A stretch of 53,790 bases of DNA from an uncultured Bacteroidales bacterium (GTDB taxonomy: Bacteria > Bacteroidota > Bacteroidia > Bacteroidales > UBA3824). Numbering within the stretch: position 1 is the first letter of the stretch; each line of letters begins with the position of its first letter. The notes under the pieces are model-generated. The model worked only from the letters and a program-made list of their open reading frames with translations. It ran no database searches and was not told where the DNA came from. Below, piece after piece: positions 1 through 8,823 of the stretch. A program made the translations under genes and the position numbers. The stretch is from assembly GCA_946409405.1 (NCBI GenBank), contig CAMJWL010000003.1, positions 1 to 53,790 on the forward strand, given 5' to 3'.

Positions 1-3000
1 CAATACTCGTAACACTGTTTGGAATGGTTACTGAGGCAAGGCTTATGCAAGATATAAACGCACTCTCACCAATACTCGAAACACTGTTTGGAATGGTTAC
101 TGAGGCAAGTTTTGTGCAGCTTTGAAACGCACCCTCACCAATACTCGTAACACCGTCTGAAATGGTTACAGAAGTAAGATCGTAGCAGTTTTCAAACGCA
201 TTATTACCGATGCTCGTAACAGTATATGTCTTGTCATTCGATAGAATAGTAGAAGGAATGCTTAAAACTGAGAGTAATTTCTCCGTATGTCCGCTCACTT
301 TCGCAGTGCGATAATCATCATCGAAAGTGTAAATGATGCCTTGGTTGTCGGTATCGCCATCTTCAAGAATAACCTTATCGCCAACAAATGCGACGTTTAC
401 AACACCTTGAAATTTTGTGTTCCATTGTTCAAGATAATTTATTAGCACGTGGCACTTGGTGGCACGACCTGATTGGAAGTCGTTACAACTCCAATCATCC
501 CAAGACAAGTTATCAGGATTTGCATAGCAATAAACGTCGGTAATGTTTGAACATAGGTAGAACGCGTCCCGACCAATACTCGTAACACTGTTTGGAATGG
601 TTACTGTGGTAAGGGATGAGCAATTATAAAACGCATAATCACCTATACTCGTAACGCTGTTTGGAATGGTTACTGAGGTAAGTCCTGTACAATACCTAAA
701 CACAAACGCACCAATACTCGTAACACTGTTAGGAATGGTTACTGTGGTAAGACCTTTGCAACTCTCAAACGCACTCTCTCCTATACTCGTAACACCGTCT
801 GGAATGGTTACTGAAGTAAGGCTTTTGCAGCCTAAAAACGCATTCTCAGCAATACTCGTAACACTGTTAGGAATGATTACTGAGGCAAGGTTGTTGCACT
901 TTTGAAATACTCTTTTTGCAATGCTCGTAACTCTGTTTGGAATGGTTACTGAGGTAAGGGACGAGCAGTCTCTAAACGCATCATTACCAATACTCGAAAC
1001 ACTGTTTGGAATGGTTACTGAGGCAAGTTTTTCGCAGCTTTGAAACACTCTCTCACCAATACTCTCAACACTGTTAGGAATAGTTACAGAAGTAAGATCG
1101 TAGCAGTCTGCAAACGCATCATTACCGATGCTCGTAACAGTATATGTCTTATCATTCGATAGAATATTAATAGTAGAAGGAATGCTTAAAACTGAGAGTA
1201 ATTTCTTCGTATGTCCACTCACTTTCGCAGTGCGAGAATCATCATCGAAAGTGTAAATGATGCCTTGGTTGTCGGTATCGCCATCTTCAAGAATAACCTT
1301 ATCGCCAACAAATGCGACGTTTACAACACCTTGAAATTTTGTGTTCCATTGTTCAAGATAATTTATTAGCACGTGGCACTTGGTGGCGCGACCTGATTTG
1401 AAGTCATTACAATTATATTCGTTCCAAGTCAAAAGTTCAGGGTCTGCATAGCAATAAACGTCGGTAATGCTTGTACAATCAAAGAATGCATCCTGATCAA
1501 TACTCGTAACACTGCTTGGAATGTTTACTGAAGTAAGACCTGAGTAAGCAAACGCTGCCTTACCAATACTCGTAACACTATTTGGAATGGTTACAGAGGT
1601 AAGGGCTGTGCAAGATTCAAACGCACAATTACCAATACTCGTAACACTGTTTGGAATAGTTACTGAGGTAAGTCCTGTACAATACCAAAACGCACTATTA
1701 CCAATACTCGTAACACTGTTTGAAATAGTTACTGAGGTAAGTCCTGTGTTAGAAAACGCACTATTACCAATACTCGTAACACTGCTTGGAATGTTTACTG
1801 AGGTAAGTTTAGAACAATTTTTAAACGCACTCTCACCAATACTCGTAACACCGTTTGTAATGGTTACTGAGGCAAGGGCTGTGCAAGATTCAAACGCACT
1901 ATTACCAAAACTCGTAACTTTGTTTGGAATGGTTACTGAGGTAAGTCCTGTGTTATAAAACGCACAATCACCAATACTCGTAACACTGTTTGGAATGGTT
2001 ACAGAGGTAAGGCCTGTTTTATAAAACGAATTCTTACCAATACTCGTAACACTGTTTGGAATGGTTACAGAGGTGATTTTTTCGCAATCTTTAAATCCAT
2101 TACCACTGTTAGCAATGCTCGTAACACTGTACGTTTTCCCATTCGATACGACGGTTTCGGGAATGTCTATTTCAGACTTTATAGTCTCCGAGTTGTAGCC
2201 GCTCACGTCCGCCGTGAGATTATCATAGAGCGTGTACTTGATGCCTTGGTAGTCGGTGTTGTTTACATCAAGATAGGAATTTTCGCCAACAAATGTAAAT
2301 TCGGTCGATGCACCAAACTTTTCCTGCCACTTGGTGAGATACGCACTTGGCACGTGAACATTATTTGCGACGTGTTTTTCATAAAACCCAAATTTTCCAT
2401 CCCAACTCAAATTTTCGGGATTGCAATAGAAATAAACGTCGGTAATGCTTGAACACGACGCGAATAATTTTTTTCCAATGTTCGTAACACTGCTTGGTAT
2501 GATTACAGATGTAAGATTAAAGCACTGATTAAAGGCAGCATCACCAATACTCGTGACACTGTTTGGTATGTTTACAGAGGTAAAACCACAGTTGGAAAAC
2601 GCCGTAGAACCAATACTCGTAACACCATTTTGTATGGTTACAGAGGTAAGACCACTGGCCATAAACGCCGCAGCACCAATACTCGTGACACTGTTTGGTA
2701 TGGTTACAGAGGTAAGAACATTGTTGCAAAACGCCTTATCACCAATACTCGTGACACTGTTTGGTATGGTTACAGAGGTAAGATCACAGGCTATAAACGC
2801 CTTATAACCAATACTCGTAACACTGTACTCTGTTCCATTCAATTGGATAGTTGCGGGAATGACTATTTTGGATTGTAAATTATCCGTGTGTCCGCTCACA
2901 GTCGCTGTGTGAGTTGTGCCGTTAGTGGTGAGGGTGTACTTGATGCCTTGTCCGTCGGTGTATTCTGTTTGCGCGAAAACCGACACCGCACAAAACATCA

Positions 3001-3031
3001 TTACTACAAAGAGCAAAATTCTTTTTGTCAT
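1..3031 (-). CDS. BspA-like leucine-rich-repeat surface protein, 3' end outside window
   Basis: The ORF track misses this gene because it runs off the left edge without a stop. Reading down from the ATG at 3031 gives a signal peptide (MTKRILLFVVMMFCAVSVFA) and about 1010 open residues. They hold at least 28 copies of a roughly 23-residue LRR_5/BspA repeat of the type LTSVTIPNSVTSIGxxAF. The repeats fall into four blocks separated by spacers that contain TDVYxYxxP and a GDxVxLxDxDTDxQGIxYTF-like segment. BspA-family proteins are exported and often bind host proteins, other bacteria or polysaccharides; that role here is inference from the family. The C-terminus, where a T9SS sorting domain could lie, is outside the window. 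Two of the spacers are almost identical in DNA, which points to recent internal duplication. The start is well supported by the signal peptide. Transcription probably begins about 300 bases upstream at a canonical promoter. Confidence 0.93.
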   Translation of the reverse strand, partial: MTKRILLFVVMMFCAVSVFAQTEYTDGQGIKYTLTTNGTTHTATVSGHTDNLQSKIVIPATIQLNGTEYSVTSIGYKAFIACDLTSVTIPNSVTSIGDKAFCNNVLTSVTIPNSVTSIGAAAFMASGLTSVTIQNGVTSIGSTAFSNCGFTSVNIPNSVTSIGDAAFNQCFNLTSVIIPSSVTNIGKKLFASCSSITDVYFYCNPENLSWDGKFGFYEKHVANNVHVPSAYLTKWQEKFGASTEFTFVGENSYLDVNNTDYQGIKYTLYDNLTADVSGYNSETIKSEIDIPETVVSNGKTYSVTSIANSGNGFKDCEKITSVTIPNSVTSIGKNSFYKTGLTSVTIPNSVTSIGDCAFYNTGLTSVTIPNKVTSFGNSAFESCTALASVTITNGVTSIGESAFKNCSKLTSVNIPSSVTSIGNSAFSNTGLTSVTISNSVTSIGNSAFWYCTGLTSVTIPNSVTSIGNCAFESCTALTSVTIPNSVTSIGKAAFAYSGLTSVNIPSSVTSIDQDAFFDCTSITDVYCYADPELLTWNEYNCNDFKSGRATKCHVLINYLEQWNTKFQGVVNVAFVGDKVILEDGDTDNQGIIYTFDDDSRTAKVSGHTKKLLSVLSIPSTINILSNDKTYTVTSIGNDAFADCYDLTSVTIPNSVESIGERVFQSCEKLASVTIPNSVSSIGNDAFRDCSSLTSVTIPNRVTSIAKRVFQKCNNLASVIIPNSVTSIAENAFLGCKSLTSVTIPDGVTSIGESAFESCKGLTTVTIPNSVTSIGAFVFRYCTGLTSVTIPNSVTSIGDYAFYNCSSLTTVTIPNSVTSIGRDAFYLCSNITDVYCYANPDNLSWDDWSCNDFQSGRATKCHVLINYLEQWNTKFQGVVNVAFVGDKVILEDGDTDNQGIIYTFDDDYRTAKVSGHTEKLLSVLSIPSTILSNDKTYTVTSIGNNAFENCYDLTSVTISDGVTSIGEGAFQSCTKLASVTIPNSVSSIGESAFISCISLASVTIPNSVTSI

Positions 3032-3342
3032 TTTTTTGATACTATTTTTATTGTGGTTAATATTCAGATTGTTGTTGCCGAGACCAACGAGAATTTGCAG
3101 CGTTGGCAACATAGTATGCCGCACCGTGAAGGAATATTGCTTTGTCACGGCGGAGAAAAAAGGATGGTGGTCTTGTATATTTGATTAGGAATGTTATATT
3201 TACGCGCGAGGCCGCGCTCCTCGATCGTGTGTGTGTGTGTGTGTGTGTGCGGTCACCCAGCGCAAGTCAGAGGTGGCTTGTGCTACTGTGAGGCGGTATG
3301 TGGATGTCGCAGTCATACTCAATGATTTTCGTTAACACGGCG
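3032..3342 (-). other. Long 5' leader of the BspA-like gene
   Basis: About 300 bases lie between the predicted minus-strand promoter and the BspA start codon. I see no convincing conventional gene here; the plus-strand ORFs at 2888-3188 overlap the BspA gene and its leader and look like shadows. The leader contains the GT/AC microsatellite, a GC-rich inverted patch near 3203-3220, and a 38-codon minus-strand ORF (3200-3316) that reads MTATSTYRLTVAQATSD and then runs through the AC repeat as alternating His-Thr. Whether that ORF is translated is unknown. Confidence 0.5.
3227..3249. repeat. GT dinucleotide microsatellite (23 nt)
   Basis: An uninterrupted GTGT...G run lies in the predicted leader RNA of the BspA-like gene, where it is transcribed as CACACA. 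Such runs are uncommon in bacterial chromosomes and can change length by slippage. It sits downstream of the promoter, not between the promoter boxes. Confidence 0.95.
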
Positions 3343-3374
3343 CAAAGGTAATGGATTTTTTTGAAATGTGCAAA
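3343..3374 (-). promoter_or_regulatory. Bacteroidota-type promoter for the BspA-like gene
   Basis: On the minus strand, TTTG (3374-3371) is followed after exactly 20 bases by TACCTTTG (3350-3343). This fits the Bacteroidota -33/-7 consensus (TTTG, 19-20 bases, TAnnTTTG). The predicted transcript would run leftward into the BspA-like gene with a leader of about 300 nt. Confidence 0.75.
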
Positions 3375-3417
3375 AAAAATTAAAAAAAATTATTATAAAA
3401 ACAAACTCTGATTTTTT

Positions 3418-3449
3418 TTTGTAAATTCAGCCAATTTTTTTCATATTTG
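3418..3449 (+). promoter_or_regulatory. Promoter for the AAA-ATPase-like pseudogene
   Basis: TTTG at 3418-3421 is followed after 20 bases by CATATTTG at 3442-3449, one mismatch from TAnnTTTG. It lies about 27 bases before the ATG of the broken gene and is divergent from the BspA promoter. The promoter has therefore outlived the gene body. Confidence 0.6.
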
Positions 3450-3475
3450 CAGTTGGAAAATTAAAAGAGAAAATT

Positions 3476-3768
3476 ATGAAACAGATTCCAATCGGCATAC
3501 AGTCGTTTCCGTCATTGATAAACGAAGGCTTTGTCTATCTCGACAAGACCGATATGATATATCGTCTCGCCAATAGAAAAGCGTGTTACTTTCTGTCTCG
3601 TCCGAGGCGTTTTGGCAAAAGTCTGACGGTGAGTACATTGAAGGCATATTTTGACGGTCAGAAAGAGTTGTTTGCCGGAACGAAAATTGAGAAGTTGGAA
3701 ACTAAATGGGAATTGGCGTAAGTTTCTCCTCCGAGACACGGAAGGTGGCAGAATGGGTAAAGGAATAA
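3476..3768 (+). pseudogene. AAA-ATPase-like/PD-(D/E)XK family gene, internally deleted
   Basis: The first 80 or so residues (MKQIPIGIQSFPSLINEGF, then YLDKTDMIYRLA and FLSRPRRFGKSLTVSTL) match the N-terminus of the AAA-ATPase-like proteins with a C-terminal PD-(D/E)XK nuclease-like domain, which are common in Bacteroidota and usually about 500 residues long. The P-loop-like RPRRFGKS motif is intact. The ORF then stops at 3721. In another frame the following bases read VSFSSETRKVAEWVKE and a stop at 3768, which looks like the native C-terminus of this family. Both ends thus seem to survive while most of the gene is gone. The family assignment of the N-terminus is firm; the C-terminal match is from memory of the family. 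It ends 2 bases before the convergent porU stop. Confidence 0.85.
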
Positions 3769-3769
3769 T

Positions 3770-6700
3770 TCACCTCAGATACAGCAACTTTTCCCGCGCC
3801 ATTGCCTTCTTGCCCTCCTGATTGCGGATGCGAAGCCGATAGAAATACACGCCACGTGCTATGCGGTTGCCAAAATTGTCAAGACCGTCCCAATCGATTG
3901 GCCCACAGCGAGATTCGCCGCCCGACAATGTGCCTGTCAACGTCTTGACAATCTTGCCCGACATCGTGAAAATGGTGATTTCATAATCAATGAAACCGTC
4001 CACGCCGTTTTGCTCAAAATAAAAACCCGTGTGGTCGGTGAAAGGATTGGGATAATTGAGCAAATGCGAAATTGCAAATTTGGAAGTGCCTGAAACATTG
4101 AAAGTTGCAGTGATTTCGTTGGAATTGTTGAGATTGTCCCACGCCTTCAATTTCAATGTGTGCGTACCATCTTTGAGTTCGGGCAGTTGGTAGGAGATTG
4201 TGCCTCCGTTGCAATTGTCTTTTGCAGCGGTATAATAGTCTGTCAATGTGTGAGTTGCATTATTATCGTCTATAATTAATGTGATGTCGTGACCGCGACC
4301 GGCTGTGTTGATGCCCGAAGTATCTGAAAGACTGATTGTTATGGACGGACGATTAACAGTGAAATTTGCACCGTCGATTGATTTGCCGTCGGAAGTGGTG
4401 ATTGTGATTTTTGGACCTGTGAAATCGTCGGGCGCATTGGACGCGGACGAACCAACAATGATTTTTTTATTGACGCCCGAAGCCTCAATGCCGCCGTCCA
4501 AAACCGCGTAAAGGCTTAATTTTCCATTACTTGCATTATAATCAATGTCTTTTGGAACAGTGAATTTGACGCTAAATTTGCCGTCCTTGACCGTCGCCGA
4601 ACCGCTGAAAAATTTGGTCGTATAATCCTCGTATTGGAACGCGCCGTGTCCGTCGTTGTCGAGGGTCTGCACCTGCGACGGTTTGTCATAGAATGTTACC
4701 CACGCCGTACCCGAGGCTCCAACATTTAAATCATTGATACGCAAATCAATACGGTGAGTTGACATAGCCTTGATTGTGTCCTTGAATTGGTCGAAATCTA
4801 CGCCGTCGATGCTTTCTACCTCGATTCCCTTGGTTGGGAACGGCACTATCATTGCCGGGTCGCCCAACAGCGTGAAACTCAACATATTATAATCGTTGGT
4901 TTCCAATTTCGCCTGACGGATTACGTCGCCGAGACGCATCGCGCCACCGTGGTCGGCTTTCGAGTCGTAAAGAAATTGCTGAATATTTTTGCTCAAAGCG
5001 AAATTTGGCGACGACAAAACCTCGCGAGTGGTTGTAAACAAGGCAATTGCGCCACCGTCAGGATTTAGCAAAAGTCGTTCTGCGGGCGAATCAACGGTCT
5101 TGTCGGTGCTGCGTTCATAATAATCAAAATGACCGATGTTGCACGACGCAGTGATGAAAATCGGCAGCCGCGCACCGTTTTTGGCGGAGTTGATGTCGCT
5201 GAGGGTGAGGATGCGCTCGTCAGCAAAAAATTTCATACCGCCGTGTCCGACGTAAGTTATTGAAAATGCGCCCTGTTGCAAGAGACGGTTGATGTCTTCG
5301 CGGGCTTTCGGATAGGTATTGCCGGTGGCGGAAGATTCCTGTTTGTAAGCGTCAATGTAAATCTTTCGGACGTCGTATTCGGGGTGCAATTCCTCCAACT
5401 GCGCCGCCATATAGTCCGCCTGAGTGTTGTGGACGTTGTTGTTTTCGTCGTCGGCAATGAAGGCAGCGGTCTTGCGCCACGGCGACGTGAAATCGCCTTT
5501 CTGATATGCTGCAATCTTGCGCACAACAGCCTCCGCCTCGGCTTCGTTTTTCACGGGAAGGCGACCGATGGCAACATCAAGCCCACCGTCGGTCTCGCCC
5601 TCGTCGTCGCCCAAAAGTCCAAAATAATCGTCGCTCACGATGCTCGAATGTCCGTTTTCGTTGAGCGAACTCGCTGATTGATAAGTCGGTATAAGGTTGG
5701 GATTATTTTCGCTAATAGTAATATTGTCCACAGAACCATCGCCAAAAAGAAGGACGTATTTCAGGCGGCGACCGTTGTCGTTTTTGTCATAAAGATATTT
5801 AATAAAATCCCTAATCGCCGAAACGTCCGTCATTCCCGACGAAAACTCATTGTAAATCTGCGTGTTAGAGACTATTTCTGTGGTCAATTCGGGATGCAAA
5901 TCCTTGATGCGCTGCGCATATTTAGTAAATTTTGACGGCGCAATTATCAGATAATCAGGAGTTTTGATGCCGTGGAGATTTTGATTGGCTATTACATCCA
6001 AATATTCCGGCTCAGGCGTATTGTTAATGTCGAAAACAACATATCTACCTGATTCTGACGGCGTTGCGGAGAACAATCCCGCGCCGTTTTCAGTGCGAGA
6101 ATCAAGCAAAATAGGATTATTAGCATCCGTAACGTCCAACGCTGCAAAACCTTGATTTGGCGCATTATTAACGGCAAAATTCACCGCCGCGCCACCGCCA
6201 TTGTAACTGAAAATCAATTGTTTGCCATTGTATTTCAACGGCTCAATTGTATTAATGACAACATAATCGAGATAACATTCCGCCGAAGATGTTTTTTTAT
6301 TAAAAGTAATTTTAACTGATTGTTTGTCAGTATTTTGCGGCTTACATTGGAAGGAGATTTGCTTGGTGTCGGCGTATGCTCCGCCGCTCGTTACAGGCTC
6401 AAAAGTTTCCGCGCCTGAGCCGTCCCCCCACTCCACCGTGTAGCCATTCTTCACCGACGAGCGACAAATCATCGACGTAATTATCTTGCCCGATTTTGGC
6501 GCGGCATTGCACTGAAAATCAATCTGTTGTTCATTATTGTAAAAAAAATTTTCGCCGTACCAACTGCGCCCGCTCATCGTCAAATTCACCAAATCGTCCT
6601 CGTGTCCGTACCAAAAATTACCTTCCGTAACTTGCTGACCTGCCGATTGATACGCGGACTTTGGCATCGAATTGTCTGAGCCGTTGTCATTGTCGGTCAA

Positions 6701-7072
6701 AAAATAAAAAGCCTTCCTATTATATAAGTGTCGCCGTGGCAAAATCATATCCGCCTCCGCATCCCGTGCCCAAACATCCGCGCCCGTTGCGTAAAAAAAG
6801 ATGGCGTCGTTGCTGCGAAAAACCGTGTTTTCGTGCAAATCGTTGGTGCGCGGCGCGTTGTTCACGAAAGGCAACATCCCGTCGTGATTGCCGTAAACTC
6901 TCACTTTTTGCGGGTCGGCGAATCCGAGCGACCTCAATTTTGAATACGGCAAACGATACACGCCATCGGTCTCCACGGCGACCTGCACCCATCGCCCCGT
7001 CCGCAAAACCGACTGCGCGGCACACCCCACCGCAATCAAAACGTTAATTAACAAAAAAAGGATTCGCTTCAT
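3770..7072 (-). CDS. porU: Type IX secretion system sortase PorU (C25 gingipain-like peptidase)
   Basis: The 1100-residue protein begins with a signal peptide (MKRILFLLINVLIAVGCAAQ) and has the PorU architecture: an N-terminal beta-rich region, a caspase-like C25 peptidase core, an Ig-like region and a C-terminal FlgD-like/CTD segment (NYPNPFTDHTGFYF, then WDGLDNFGNRIARGVYFYRL). The catalytic pair is visible as His about residue 610 (TYVGHGG) and Cys about residue 644 (FITASCNIGHFD). PorU acts at the outer surface: it cleaves the C-terminal signal of T9SS cargo and attaches the cargo to A-LPS. It follows the CCA-enzyme gene on the same strand; the gap between them is one copy of the dispersed intergenic element. 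PorV, a usual PorU partner, is not in the window. Confidence 0.9.
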   Translation of the reverse strand: MKRILFLLINVLIAVGCAAQSVLRTGRWVQVAVETDGVYRLPYSKLRSLGFADPQKVRVYGNHDGMLPFVNNAPRTNDLHENTVFRSNDAIFFYATGADVWARDAEADMILPRRHLYNRKAFYFLTDNDNGSDNSMPKSAYQSAGQQVTEGNFWYGHEDDLVNLTMSGRSWYGENFFYNNEQQIDFQCNAAPKSGKIITSMICRSSVKNGYTVEWGDGSGAETFEPVTSGGAYADTKQISFQCKPQNTDKQSVKITFNKKTSSAECYLDYVVINTIEPLKYNGKQLIFSYNGGGAAVNFAVNNAPNQGFAALDVTDANNPILLDSRTENGAGLFSATPSESGRYVVFDINNTPEPEYLDVIANQNLHGIKTPDYLIIAPSKFTKYAQRIKDLHPELTTEIVSNTQIYNEFSSGMTDVSAIRDFIKYLYDKNDNGRRLKYVLLFGDGSVDNITISENNPNLIPTYQSASSLNENGHSSIVSDDYFGLLGDDEGETDGGLDVAIGRLPVKNEAEAEAVVRKIAAYQKGDFTSPWRKTAAFIADDENNNVHNTQADYMAAQLEELHPEYDVRKIYIDAYKQESSATGNTYPKAREDINRLLQQGAFSITYVGHGGMKFFADERILTLSDINSAKNGARLPIFITASCNIGHFDYYERSTDKTVDSPAERLLLNPDGGAIALFTTTREVLSSPNFALSKNIQQFLYDSKADHGGAMRLGDVIRQAKLETNDYNMLSFTLLGDPAMIVPFPTKGIEVESIDGVDFDQFKDTIKAMSTHRIDLRINDLNVGASGTAWVTFYDKPSQVQTLDNDGHGAFQYEDYTTKFFSGSATVKDGKFSVKFTVPKDIDYNASNGKLSLYAVLDGGIEASGVNKKIIVGSSASNAPDDFTGPKITITTSDGKSIDGANFTVNRPSITISLSDTSGINTAGRGHDITLIIDDNNATHTLTDYYTAAKDNCNGGTISYQLPELKDGTHTLKLKAWDNLNNSNEITATFNVSGTSKFAISHLLNYPNPFTDHTGFYFEQNGVDGFIDYEITIFTMSGKIVKTLTGTLSGGESRCGPIDWDGLDNFGNRIARGVYFYRLRIRNQEGKKAMAREKLLYLR

Positions 7073-7092
7073 AAACGTAAATTTCTGTGAGA

Positions 7093-7245
7093 CAACCGCC
7101 TTGCGGCGGCTGTTGTTTTTTTTGGAACGTCAATTACCGTCAATTTTTTCGTCAATTACCATCAATTTCTTTTTAAAAAAAATTGACGGTCATTTTCGTT
7201 TAATTGACGGTAATTGACGTTTACCCCTCCGTCGCCGTAGGCGGC
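7093..7245 (-). repeat. Dispersed intergenic element, copy 1 (CCA gene to porU)
   Basis: Perfect 20-bp inverted arms (AACGTCAATTACCGTCAATT at 7126-7145 and its complement at 7202-7221) enclose more ATTGACGG-type words. Read on the minus strand, the unit begins with GCCGCCTACGGCGAC inside the last codons of the CCA gene, overlaps that gene's stop codon, and ends in a CCGCC-GCAA-GGCGG hairpin before AAATTTACGTTT and the porU ATG. The GCCGCCTACGGCGAC end is identical to copy 2 at 15602. Confidence 0.85.
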
Positions 7246-8666
7246 GGCAACGTCTTGACCGGCGTAAGCCCGTTTTCCGCACCTTTTTGCAGCATCAATT
7301 CGCGTGCTGCGTCGAAGGTGTTTTCGATTTTGCCGTCGAGGATGGAGTCTTTGATGCAGTCTTTGATGACACCAACAAGGCGGCAGGGTTTGAGGTCGAA
7401 GGTCTCCATAATGTAATTGCCGTCGATGGGCGGCTGCCACGTGCGGCGGAAGTCCTTGGCCTCCAACTCCTTAATCTTGCGGCGGACAATCTTATAATTT
7501 TCGAGAAATTTCTTCTTTTTCTCCTCGATTTTGGAAGTGATGTCAGCCTCGCAGAGTATCATCAGGTCGTCCAAATCCTCGCCCGCGTCGTACATCAGGC
7601 GGCGCACAGCGGAATCCGAAATGTCGTCGTTGCTGATTGGAATAGCCCTGTGGTGCATCCCAACCATCTTTTGCACAAATTTCATCTTGGCGTCGAGCGG
7701 CAATTTCAATTGCTTGAACAACGCCGGCACCATCTTCGCGCCAATAAATTCGTGGCTGTGGAAAGTCCACGCGCCGTTGACGAATTTTTTGACGTTTGGC
7801 TTGGCGATGTCGTGAAACAATGCCGCCCACCGCAGCCAAATATTGTCGGACACAGCAGCCACATTGTCAAGCACTTGCATCGTGTGGAGGAAAATTTCCT
7901 TGTGTCCGCGCCCTTCCTTGACTTCGATGCCGTGGAGTCGGCAAAGTTGCGGTATGATGAGTTCGAGAAGCCCGGTCTTTTCGAGCATAATGAACGCCTG
8001 CGACGGCTTGTTGGTAGCCATCATCTTATTGAGTTCGTCGGCGATGCGCTCCATCGAAACTATCTTAATGCGCTCACAGTTGCGGGCGATGGCTTGTTCG
8101 GTTGCTTCTTCGATGCGAAATCCCAACCTGCACGCAAACCTGATTGCACGCAACATCCTCAACGGGTCGTCGGAAAAAGTTGTATCGGGTTCCAATGGCG
8201 TGCGGATGATGCCGTTGTGGAGGTCGTCGATGCCGTTGAAAGGGTCGGTCAACTCGCCAAAATTAGCCTTGTTCATCGAAATGCCCATCGCGTTGATGGT
8301 GAAGTCGCGGCGTTTTTGGTCGTCCTCGATAGTGCCGTTTTCAACAATCGGCTTGCGCGAATTGCGGTCGTAGGATTCCTTGCGAGCACCCACAAATTCG
8401 AGTTCGCAACCCTTGTAACGCAGCATTGCAGTCCCAAAATTCCTGTAAACCACCACGTCGCGCTTGCAACGGAGGTGTTCGCCCACTTTCTGCGCAAACT
8501 CGATGCCGCTGCCCGCCACCACAAAGTCGATGTCCTTGCTTGGGATGCCGAGCAGCAAATCCCTCACATAGCCACCTATAACGTATGTTTCCAAGCCGGT
8601 ACGCTCCGCCACGAGGGCGATATGCCCAAAAATCGGATTGTCCAACTTGTGCCTTAAATTAGTCAT
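7221..8666 (-). CDS. cca: CCA tRNA nucleotidyltransferase with HD domain
   Basis: The 481-residue protein has the class II nucleotidyltransferase head (GGYVRDLLLG near residue 31, then SKDIDFVVAG carrying the metal-binding Asp pair), the RRDFTINAM motif, the tRNA-binding region and an HD phosphohydrolase domain (LFHDIAKP near residue 280). It would add or repair the 3' CCA of tRNAs in the cytoplasm. The two tRNA-Asp genes in this window do not encode CCA, so the organism needs this activity. A poly(A) polymerase is the main alternative in this superfamily, but the HD-bearing form in Bacteroidota is normally annotated as the CCA enzyme. The last residues (LPPPTATEG) are encoded by the edge of intergenic element copy 1, so this tail may be dispensable. 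Confidence 0.88.
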   Translation of the reverse strand: MTNLRHKLDNPIFGHIALVAERTGLETYVIGGYVRDLLLGIPSKDIDFVVAGSGIEFAQKVGEHLRCKRDVVVYRNFGTAMLRYKGCELEFVGARKESYDRNSRKPIVENGTIEDDQKRRDFTINAMGISMNKANFGELTDPFNGIDDLHNGIIRTPLEPDTTFSDDPLRMLRAIRFACRLGFRIEEATEQAIARNCERIKIVSMERIADELNKMMATNKPSQAFIMLEKTGLLELIIPQLCRLHGIEVKEGRGHKEIFLHTMQVLDNVAAVSDNIWLRWAALFHDIAKPNVKKFVNGAWTFHSHEFIGAKMVPALFKQLKLPLDAKMKFVQKMVGMHHRAIPISNDDISDSAVRRLMYDAGEDLDDLMILCEADITSKIEEKKKKFLENYKIVRRKIKELEAKDFRRTWQPPIDGNYIMETFDLKPCRLVGVIKDCIKDSILDGKIENTFDAARELMLQKGAENGLTPVKTLPPPTATEG

Positions 8667-8823
8667 AATTGTCAGTTATCGAAATAATTTGCAAAATTAG
8701 ATTAAATTTTTGTAATTTTTGTATGGATAGTTGAGTTTTTTTTGTGAAATTTGCGGCATCAAATCATCTATAGTTTTAGAACATGGCACAATGATTGCTT
8801 TTTTGATGCCATAAAGACAGAAA

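Noticed and set aside
666-1958. Plus-strand ORFs 666-905 and 1587-1958 (MVTEVSPVQYLN, MVTEVRAVQDSN).
   Set aside because: They are antisense shadows of the BspA repeats; their repetitive content only mirrors the minus-strand LRR codons.
1-3000. Regularly spaced, nearly identical repeats of about 69 bases that at first look like a CRISPR array or satellite.
   Set aside because: The minus strand is one open frame and each repeat translates to an LRR_5 unit (LTSVTIPNSVTSIG). Spacers are not unique and the period is that of the protein repeat.
7287-8657. 456-residue plus-strand ORF opposite the CCA-enzyme gene.
   Set aside because: No recognisable motif; high Val/His/Arg content typical of an antisense frame of a GC-rich coding sequence. 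The minus-strand gene has all CCA-enzyme motifs.
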